Source of the DNA: Paragordius varius
Lineage: Eukaryota > Nematomorpha
Assembly: GCA_964247055.1 (NCBI GenBank)
Contig: OZ176050.1
Span: 8,804,001-8,868,000 of the forward strand
DNA length: 64,000 nucleotides
Direction of reading: 5' to 3'
The number at the start of each line of letters is the position of its first letter. Position 1 is the first letter of the stretch. This document shows positions 58,047-64,000 of the stretch, piece after piece. The notes under the pieces were generated by a model, which worked only from the letters and a program-made list of their open reading frames with translations, was not told the DNA's origin and did no database searches. Made by a program: the position numbers and the translations under genes.

Positions 58047-58978
58047 TAATTTATTAATTAAAAACAGTTGTATCTTATGGGCTTTTTGTATCGAAAAATA
58101 TAACTTAAACCGTTTCTTAACAAAACATACGCCTTTATAATCGAAAAATATTTTGTATATGACTTTGGTAAAAACTTCGTGGTTTACTAAATTTAAGTAT
58201 AAATACTTGGAAGTTTCACATGAAAATATTTATTAACTATTCTTTAAAATAAAATTAACTTTTATCCTGTAATTAATAGTAAATATGAGTCATAATATAA
58301 CATAGTATAATTACTATTTACCATTAAAAAATATTTAGCGAAATACCTTTGGAAAATAAAAATGTATATCTATGGATTATGAAAAGTCTAAATTCAATAT
58401 TTGAAAAGATTGCATAGTACTTGACCTTTTTTTCAAAAAAATATACAGAAAAATATATAATATATATTTGATAATAATTAATCATTGAGTAAGATTAATT
58501 TGAAAGTGCAGAGAGATATAAAAAATTAATCATTTTAGAGTTAATGCATTCGACATAACCTAGAAATATAATTGTCAATTTTTTACGGTAGAATTTAAAT
58601 AAAAAAGTTGTAAAGTTAATTTATAATAGCAAAGTTTATGGTGACACAACATAAACCAATACAAAATTTGCGCATAATTAAAAAATAATTAGATAAAAAT
58701 AAAAAATTAAATACCAGAGGGTTCATTCAATGAGCTAAGAGATGTCAGGTTATTTTCTTTTCTTAATATATCAGGATTTTTTAAGGTCGGTAAAGTGTTT
58801 TTGTTTAACAATATTTTTTGTTCCTTGCCATCATCCGTTATAGCTAACAAAAAATCATTTCCTGGATCAAATTGGATTATGGTTGCAGGTATCCATACAA
58901 GTTGATTGTCTGGTATCCATATACTCGTACCCTAAATCAAAATTAAAAATAATTTACCTGTTTATACAAATTTTCCAT
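38037..58978 (-). CDS. MYO5: Myosin V heavy chain, complete, 34 exons
   Basis: Processive actin motor for vesicle and organelle transport. Exons with consistent phase total 1909 codons plus stop: 58958-58978, 58715-58931, 57332-57388, 55880-56063, 55059-55254, 54861-54948, 54563-54832, 54385-54492, 54203-54321, 54009-54113, 52715-53102, 52594-52624, 52336-52512, 51489-51711, 50971-51291, 50434-50631, 50163-50347, 49887-49989, 49785-49851, 49522-49711, 45273-45429, 44613-44762, 44438-44548, 44246-44377, 44064-44129, 42991-43286, 42838-42902, 42018-42190, 41793-41882, 41426-41531, 41188-41345, 40944-41101, 40622-40823, 38037-38654. Landmarks: [16 protein letters not shown]-loop GESGAGKT, switch [11 protein letters not shown], switch [44 protein letters not shown], six IQ motifs in three exons, a short coiled coil, and the DIL cargo-binding domain ([30 protein letters not shown]). 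Surface loops are enlarged and polar (49-residue insert-like stretches near loop 2). Introns range from 26 nt to 4.1 kb and host most of the mobile elements between 41 and 58 kb. Confidence 0.95.
41114..41143. repeat. (TA)n microsatellite
   Basis: Simple TA run in myosin V intron 31, close to the acceptor side of exon 40944-41101. Confidence 0.9.
42236..42500. mobile_element. 21-bp-unit foldback element, type A, copy 1 (degraded)
   Basis: In myosin V intron 27. Left arm has AATTCAAATTCGCCCTCAAAT and AATTCGAATTC units; the core contains TTTTCGGGCTTAAATAATTC; the right arm is a short GAATTTGAAATGTTCGAGGG. Terminal TATACCATTT is lost, leaving TATAC. Confidence 0.65.
43335..43538. mobile_element. 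21-bp-unit foldback element, type A, copy 2 (inverted)
   Basis: In myosin V intron 25. Bounded by TATACCATTTACAGTTCAAA and its inverse TTTGAATTGTAAATGGTATA. Core is the inverse of the type A core. 204 bp, with one to two arm units per side. Confidence 0.8.
45598..47243. mobile_element. 21-bp-unit foldback element, type B, carrying a LINE
   Basis: Starts TATACCATTTGCACTTCAAG and ends with the inverse. The right arm has GGACCAACTTGAAGTGTTCAA units. The core matches the uninterrupted type B copy at 53228-53911, except that about 1.1 kb of LINE sequence (45862-46967) replaces the junction between the TTTTAAATATTTAAT region and AAAACTTAT. It lies inside the 5' region of the mariner element. Confidence 0.85.
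45862..46967 (+). mobile_element. 5'-truncated LINE with zinc-binding insert, RTE-like
   Basis: The 3' part of a non-LTR reverse transcriptase. Frame 45882-46151 has [18 protein letters not shown] and the catalytic [10 protein letters not shown], then a run of seven A (46140-46147) with a frame change into 46148-46936. The second frame has a C4HC3-like zinc module ([29 protein letters not shown]), then [28 protein letters not shown] and [11 protein letters not shown]. It ends in tandem CAAGTAT units (46950-46967) instead of poly-A, typical of RTE-type tails. The zinc module between reverse transcriptase and the C-terminal region is known from LINEs of cnidarians and other invertebrates, as I recall. 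One frameshift aside, the sequence is well kept, so the insertion is fairly young. Confidence 0.88.
47917..48288. mobile_element. 21-bp-unit foldback element, type A, copy 3
   Basis: Left arm of several AATTCAAATTCACCCTTAAAC units (about 47940-48060), core with TGTTTTCGGGCTTAAATAAT, right arm units GAATTGTTCGAGGGTAAATTT, ending TGAAGTGTAAATGGTATA. Nested in the mariner within myosin V intron 20. Confidence 0.8.
48490..48950 (+). mobile_element. BEL/Pao-type LTR retrotransposon fossil (pol fragment)
   Basis: A broken fragment of an LTR retroelement pol region, RNase H to connector. Recognisable pieces are an [16 protein letters not shown] segment, [10 protein letters not shown] and KGPEWLS, characteristic of BEL/Pao elements. 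No LTRs were seen. It carries several breaks and is an old fossil lying between the two surviving halves of the mariner transposase. Confidence 0.7.
51860..52113. mobile_element. hAT MITE, copy 3 (inverted)
   Basis: CAGGGGCGTTTAACAC at the left and TTGAACACCCCTG at the right, with GGGCCACATTCGCAAAATAT and GGCATTGACAAATATTTTAT shared with the other copies. Flanking duplication no longer recognisable. In myosin V intron 13. Confidence 0.85.
53228..53911. mobile_element. 21-bp-unit foldback element, type B, intact copy
   Basis: 684 bp, bounded by TATACCATTTGCACTTCAAG and its inverse. The left arm has three units of the form CTTCAAGTTGGTCCTTGAACA; the right arm has seven consecutive 21-bp units (53739-53885) of GACCAACTTGAAGTGTTCAAG with few differences. 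Because the unit is divisible by three, long open frames appear on both strands, but they are not genes. It serves as the empty-site reference for the LINE-bearing copy. In myosin V intron 10. Confidence 0.9.
56401..56701. mobile_element. 21-bp-unit foldback element, type A, copy 4
   Basis: Begins TATAGCATTTATAATTCAAA, arm units AATTCAAATTCACCCTTGAAC, core with ATGTGTTTCGGGTTAATATA, ends GAATTTGAAGTGTAAATGGT followed by ATA. In myosin V intron 3. Confidence 0.8.
56997..57272. mobile_element. hAT MITE, copy 4
   Basis: CAGGACGATCCAATATGCGG at the left, GGCCCGCAAAGCCATTCG and CCACTG at the right, flanked by TTCTAGAT and CTCTAGAT (7 of 8 bases match). 276 bp, in myosin V intron 3. Confidence 0.85.
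58005..58040. repeat. (TA)n microsatellite
   Basis: Simple TA run in myosin V intron 2. The remainder of that intron (57389-58714) shows nothing else recognisable. Confidence 0.95.
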
Positions 58979-59105
58979 GTGTGGTTGATTGAATCATATG
59001 AATTTAGTCATATATGCCTATGCCGAGAAAAGGTGAGCGTATATATAAAACAAAAATATAAAATAAACTTAATTGAGTGGGTACCGACGAGGATTTGTAA
59101 TGTAA

Positions 59106-59326
59106 ATGTTGAAATCGTCGTAAAATAAAGTAAAAATAAAATATAAATTTATTAATAAAATTTTCGCCATAGGTATTATCAGGAGATTAGTTAAGAAAAA
59201 TTAATTTTTTTTATTTTATATTATATATATTTTTCTTAGCAATCTCCTGATGATGTCTATGGCGAAACTTTGAGAATTAATATATTTATTTTTTATTTTT
59301 ACGTTATTTTACGACGATTTCAACAT
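59106..59326. repeat. 221-bp hairpin just upstream of myosin V
   Basis: Arms of about 95 bp. Left ATGTTGAAATCGTCGTAAAA mirrors right TTTTACGACGATTTCAACAT; TTCGCCATAGGTATTATCAG mirrors CTGATGATGTCTATGGCGAA; the loop is AT-rich. It lies 128 bp before the myosin V start codon. Likely a small foldback MITE; no target duplication was clear. Confidence 0.85.
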
Positions 59327-59675
59327 CATATAAAATAAACAGGTCGAAATCTCTATTGAGTCGATTTAAAGTTATCTGATCTAAATTAAATAGAAAATAA
59401 TAGATTTTAACTTTTTTATGTAATTAAAAAAATATCTATCAGTTATAAATGTTATAATGATAAATTTATTAATATTACTGGGTAACAGAAAATTTAATTT
59501 TATTTTTTCTACCGTGGCATAATTTGTCAAATTATTTAGCTATGCATTGCCTTGATATAATTCATCTATGCACCAGAAACAAAAGCGGAGGTTATATATT
59601 ATCCTTATGCCTATATAACGTATTCTAATAGTTAACATTGCGTCCAAAATCGGTGGGCATAAAAATAATGAAGTA

Positions 59676-60787
59676 TATATATTTTCATAGGAAAATGTAT
59701 CAAAATCATCATGGTCCTTTTGGGCCTTACGATGCTTTAAGAAAATTATATCGCTTTTGTGGTAGCTGCTAAAATGGCATATTTTTCAATAAAATTTTTT
59801 GGTAAAAATAGATTCTTTTTAAAAAATATTACTAAAATATACCATTAACTACATATAAAAAGCCAAACAACGTTTTTGTAAAATTTTATTTTTAGATGTG
59901 GGCTCAAAAAATGATGTTTTTTGCTCTTCTAAAATGGGGTAGTTCTCTTCAAATAAAGCTGAGATTTCGCGATTATTTTATATGTATCCTAAATCTTGAT
60001 ATCAACTAAAATTATTTTTAATACTTATTTCAAAATATTAATTTTTAGCAGAATTTTATGGAAGCGCATTTCATAGTATTTTGAGGCATGATGGAAACGT
60101 TTAAAAACGCTTTAAGATATTATAATAACATTTTATTGTTTTATGAAGCTAAACTTTTCCGCTTTATTTTAATTAAAATATTTGTTCGCCTAATTTATCT
60201 GAAATACAAATTGTGTTTTTTATTAAAATATATTAAAATTTTAAAGTAAACTAACCTTTAAATTAATTCTGAAGCGATAGAAATGTTTAGTATCATCTAA
60301 TTATATAGAAAAGGGGTTGTTAACATAATAGCGTACCTTTAAGGATGGAGTACGCTTCAACAAAATTATTCAAAAATTAAAATTTTTGAAAAAAGTATGC
60401 ATTTTTCAAAAATATTTTTTAGTTAATATCAAAATTAAGCATAGAATTAAAATTTTTAGCGAGCCAGCTCTGCCTTTTTGCGATGTTAAGAGAACTAGCC
60501 TAGTAGCAATCTGTGACTTTCGGTGCCTACTAAGAATTAAAATATTATTAAAATATTGTTTTGCTTTTTATAAGTAGTTTATGATATATATAAGAGATAT
60601 TTTTTGGAATGGAGACTCTAACCTTCATCCAAAAACAATTATTAGAAATGTGCTCATATTTTTCCAATTTCTCATATGGAACACATACCACAAAAAGGCA
60701 AATAACTTTCTTGTATCTCATAAGGACCAAAACAAAAGAACCATAATGATTCTGAATCATTTATTATCAGAATATATATTTATCAGG
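59676..60787. mobile_element. 1.1-kb palindromic foldback element, copy 2
   Basis: Homologous to 14230-15330. The left arm begins near CATAGGAAAATGTATCAAAA, with CATCATGGTCCTTTTGGGCC and TTTTGTGGTAGC. The right arm ends near CACATACCACAAAAAGGC and CCATAATGATTCTGAATCAT, then TATATATTTATCAGGGTG. AGATGTGGGCTC recurs near 59896. Edges approximate; no coding capacity. Confidence 0.75.
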
Positions 60788-60839
60788 GTGTTTTTTACCA
60801 CGCTCACCCCCCCTCCCCAATTTTGAACGCAGTTTTATC

Positions 60840-61040
60840 GGTATTGTTATTAACGGCCCTGGCACCTTCGTGTGCTTGTGGAAGGTTTACTATTGTTTTT
60901 AATGGCACAGTTTGCCCGTTGATTTCGGCATCGGGGTATATTAAATGTATATCAATTTTGAGTTGAGGTCCCTTAGCCAATTAAGCCAGTAACGAACGCA
61001 TCCCTGATACGTTCTTCAATAGTGTGAACTTGGCCTCCTT
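60840..61040 (-). mobile_element. Possible LTR-retroelement gag-like fossil
   Basis: A less AT-rich patch whose minus-strand translation gives TIEERIRDAFVTGLI, reminiscent of the EERIRD-FV-GI motif of Ty3/gypsy gag proteins. Broken and very short; family assignment is tentative. Confidence 0.25.
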
Positions 61041-61689
61041 AGCTGCTATCATTAACCGCCATAATAATTAAGGTTTCAACATTTCTCCGAACAAGTCGAA
61101 AAAAGTCAAATAGACTTGGAAATTTTAATTTTGTGGGATTGAAAATTTTTAGGCCCTTTTTTTAATCTCGCCCCACGTTGGATCCTTAATTTTTTATATA
61201 TAATCGTAGATTGCGCACAACCAACAGTCGACCATAAGCGAGCAACTTGTTTTGAGTGCTTGGTGATTATTGGAATCTCTTTGGTCCATAAATTTTATCA
61301 TATAGTCGATATTCCTCAAATTTAATATTATCATTATATTTTTCAAACAGGTTGGCGAGATTGGCACTTGGCGTTGTGTTTGTTCGGAATTGGCCAGTTT
61401 GTTGGATTAAATCATAAAGATAGTATAAGAAAATGATAATACATTTTTTATAAAATAAAAATTTAAGTATAATCCTTGACGGTAGCATCATCATACTTAG
61501 TGCAAAGGATAGGTTACAACTTTGGAATTTGAATAATTAAAAATTTCTCTAACAGGCACAGAGTTACCCCAATTCGTATTATTCCACATGGATAATATTA
61601 AAACATTGTTGGGCTTAACATATTTTATATATATTTTATTAATTATTAGAATACAAGATCTACCTTTCAGAAAAATGTATTTAACATTA

Positions 61690-61805
61690 AGGAGCTAATT
61701 TTGCGATTTTTTTGATATGGACAATTTTATAAAAGTCAAATAACTATTGACTCAGCCAAAACCAAACATAAAAGCCCCGATAATTTTTCTATCAGTATGT
61801 ATATT
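61690..61805 (+). repeat. Solo arm fragment of the 1.1-kb foldback family
   Basis: AAAGTCAAATAACTATTGAC, CCAAAACCAAACATAAAAGC and GATAATTTTTCTATCAG follow the same order as the right arm of the complete copies, but are strongly diverged. Confidence 0.4.
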
Positions 61806-62483
61806 AACCACCAGAATATTTTTTGTGTGCACTGTGTTGATTGTCACATACACGATTGCTTGAAGGCGTGGAGTGCAGATTAAAATTTGCTATTTTAATA
61901 AACGCCTTTAATATTACCTTTAGATGGGACCAAAAATATTCAACCGGATGGTCGCATAAGGTTTCCAAAAAATTGCAAGCCACATATATATGGTGTTATA
62001 AAGATAGGGTGTAATAATTAAAAAGGTCAAATAAAAATATCTGCCTTTAATTGGAAATTAACTGAAATCATTATTGGATTTTTATGTCTCATGGATTTTG
62101 GGTAAAGTTGCTCTTCAAACCACTTTATTTTTATAAGGTCGTTAACATGGAGTAGACTCTACCAGATGAATATCCCTAATTTTTTGCCTTCATGCCGCAC
62201 AAACCATTATTATTTCTGTTTGAGTTTCTTAACTTTAGTAAAAATTATCTTCAAAAATTTTCAATTTAATTAAGTTTTCCGGTATCTGTCTGAATGCCAA
62301 GACTTTAATTTGCATTCAATTGCATAATCGAATGGGATTATTTGCCATATATCTAAAATCGATAGATTTTTTTGTCAATCGCAAATATTAAACCTAAAAA
62401 CATGATGAAAATCATAAGATTTGAGGAGTAAAGTAAAAAAGTAAATGATTAAAGGCGTCGTTAAATATTATTTAATTTAAACG
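61806..62483. other. Intergenic, nothing recognised
   Basis: AT-rich, no coding or RNA feature supported. Confidence 0.4.
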
Positions 62484-62491
62484 GCCTAAGT

Positions 62492-62754
62492 CAGGTGTGA
62501 CCAAGCCCTCCGAGACTTTATGTGCGACCGCGAAATTTTGGAAATTTATAAATAATCAAAAAATACTCATAAAATCTTAATAAAATTTTTTCCTTAACAT
62601 TTATACTGAATGTTTTTACAATCGGCAGCAAGAAAAAATTGCTATATTAAGCTTGAATTTTTCAGTTTTATGTTTAAAATCTAATAAAATCCTTAAGAAT
62701 GCCGATATATATTTCGAATGCGGCCCGCGTAGCCATTTGTGTTGGAAACCCCTG
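62492..62754. mobile_element. hAT MITE, copy 5 (perfect 8-bp duplication)
   Basis: 263 bp, CAGGTGTGACCAAGC at the left and GTTGGAAACCCCTG at the right, flanked by a perfect GCCTAAGT duplication (62484-62491 and 62755-62762). Shares GCGGCCCGCGTAGCCATTTG with copy 1. Confidence 0.92.
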
Positions 62755-62762
62755 GCCTAAGT

Positions 62763-63450
62763 TTTACATTAAATACTTTATGGATTATTTATGTCAGCTT
62801 GTCACAGAATGACTAGACGTTATTCAGCCAATATTTCAGTGAACATAGTCATACTTTTTTGTCCATTATAAAAGATAATATTGCATCAAACTTTAAATAT
62901 GTTACCAACTTTTAACGGGCTAAATTATTTCTTTGAGGCTATCTGTTAGATTCATTGTTCCCTAATATTTGGTAAAGTCAATGCTATAAATAATTCCAAA
63001 ATATTTACGAGAAACAAAGAAACAAATTGGACCGACTAAGAACAGGAAGAAATGTTATATTGCTAAAGTTAATTTATGTTTATAAATATTTTCCAATTTA
63101 AAACGAGGGTTTATAATAAAATTATAGCTGGGTAATTTCATATACGTTTGTAATATGGATAATAGTTTTAGATTGCCAATCACTCTGGTAAAACAGTATA
63201 GAAGGAGAACAACCGGATTATCACAATATGAATGTTTAAAATGGCACAAAAGCTTTTTATACAAAATTATTATTGGTTAATCCGGAAAATAATTTAAAAA
63301 ACAAAATAACATCTTCTTGAATTACTTAGTATGGCTGGTTACACCTTAATATTATTAAGATATTAATATTAAATTAAAATATAGAAATAGACAATAGCAT
63401 TTCATTTTTAAAACATTTATATATCTTATTAATTTATAAACATATATTTT
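62763..63450. other. 3' flank of KAT8, nothing recognised
   Basis: AT-rich sequence between the hAT MITE and the KAT8 stop codon. Contains no supported gene. Confidence 0.4.
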
Positions 63451-64000
63451 CTAAATAGGAACAATAAATGCTGAGGATGTCATTGATACATGACTATTTG
63501 TATTAAGAGTATTCGGATTTGTAGTTTTATTTAAGCTGATAGCGTTTCCATGTACAACAGATGTGGAACATTGATTTGAGGGATTGTTAAGGACAGGTGA
63601 AGACGAATATTTCCATGAAATACGTGAGGGATCAAAAACGAAATCCACAAGAGCCATGTTTTGCTGCATTTTATCCGAATTTCGTTCCCGATTTTGTTTA
63701 CGTAAAGAAGTTTCTTGCATCTTTTCAAGCGCATCTTCTATCTGTTTAATGCTTACGCAAATGACATGTTTACATTTCCAATACTTGGCCATATTCATAT
63801 CCTTGAGCGTGTTCAAAATATCCTCCTGAGTTATGCCCGTTAACTTGCTAAAATAGTAAATGGGTATTTAAAATTTTATGGTGAAAATATTATACAAATT
63901 TTTTAAATATACCTTAAATCTTTGATAGAAATATTAGTCCCATATAATTTTATAGTTTTTAGAAGTGTTACACACCAATATTTTTTGTATGAAGCAAGTC
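63451..64000 (-). CDS. KAT8: MYST histone acetyltransferase KAT8/MOF, C-terminal part (5' end beyond window)
   Basis: The last two exons, 63451-63847 and 63913 to beyond 64000, joined across a 65-nt intron (phase 2). The visible protein runs SYKKYWCVTLLKTIKLYG, NISIKDLSKLTGITQEDIL, then NTLKDMNMAKYWKCKHVICV. This matches the winged-helix end of the MYST domain, and best MOF/KAT8 ([34 protein letters not shown]) rather than Tip60 or HBO1. MOF acetylates H4K16 within the MSL and NSL complexes. After the conserved domain end (DFVFDPSRISWKYS) there is an Asn/Ser/Thr-rich tail of about 50 residues not typical of the family. The catalytic acetyl-CoA site lies outside the window. Confidence 0.92.

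Overview
The window is nuclear DNA from an animal with a very AT-rich genome. Genes have spliceosomal GT-AG introns, and the orthologues are metazoan: myosin V, KAT8/MOF, UNC93-like MFSD11, a ten-cysteine Ly6 protein, a cathepsin D-like protease and a class A GPCR. The most distinctive signature is a class of ultra-short introns. Ten are 22-28 nt and one is 35 nt, spread over five genes, and all are forced by reading frame and protein conservation. Introns averaging about 26 nt are, from what I recall of the literature, a hallmark of dicyemid mesozoans, so a dicyemid or close relative is my best guess (inference, not proven).

Layout. At 1-12.0 kb there is a compact gene cluster: MFSD11 (minus), Ly6-like (plus), uroporphyrinogen-III synthase (minus) and a membrane-anchored cathepsin D-like protease (plus). 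Start-to-start and stop-to-stop gaps are only 27, 12 and 30 bp. At 12.0-24.9 kb lies a gene-poor stretch with miniature repeats, a 1.1-kb palindromic foldback element and three copies (the third further right) of an unclassified ~330-bp repeat. At 24.9-27.4 kb there is an intronless 828-residue neuropeptide-type GPCR. At 27.4-38.0 kb there is another repeat-rich stretch with hAT MITEs, a decayed LINE, and a 4-bp-TSD (TTAA/ATAA) piggyBac-like element carrying a nested hAT transposon with perfect 8-bp duplications. At 38.0-59.0 kb lies a complete myosin V gene on the minus strand. I could trace 34 exons with consistent phases (1909 codons plus stop). Its introns are swollen by transposons, including a tower of mariner, foldback element, LINE and BEL/Pao fossil inside the intron between IQ motifs 2 and 3. 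At 59-63.4 kb there are a hairpin upstream of myosin V, a second 1.1-kb foldback and another hAT MITE. The 3' end of KAT8/MOF enters from the right edge.

The genes do not form a pathway. The interest lies in architecture: a mixture of extreme compaction (micro-introns, ~30-bp divergent promoters) and transposon bloat, plus a family of foldback elements whose arms are built of 21-bp units and which is concentrated in the introns of one gene.
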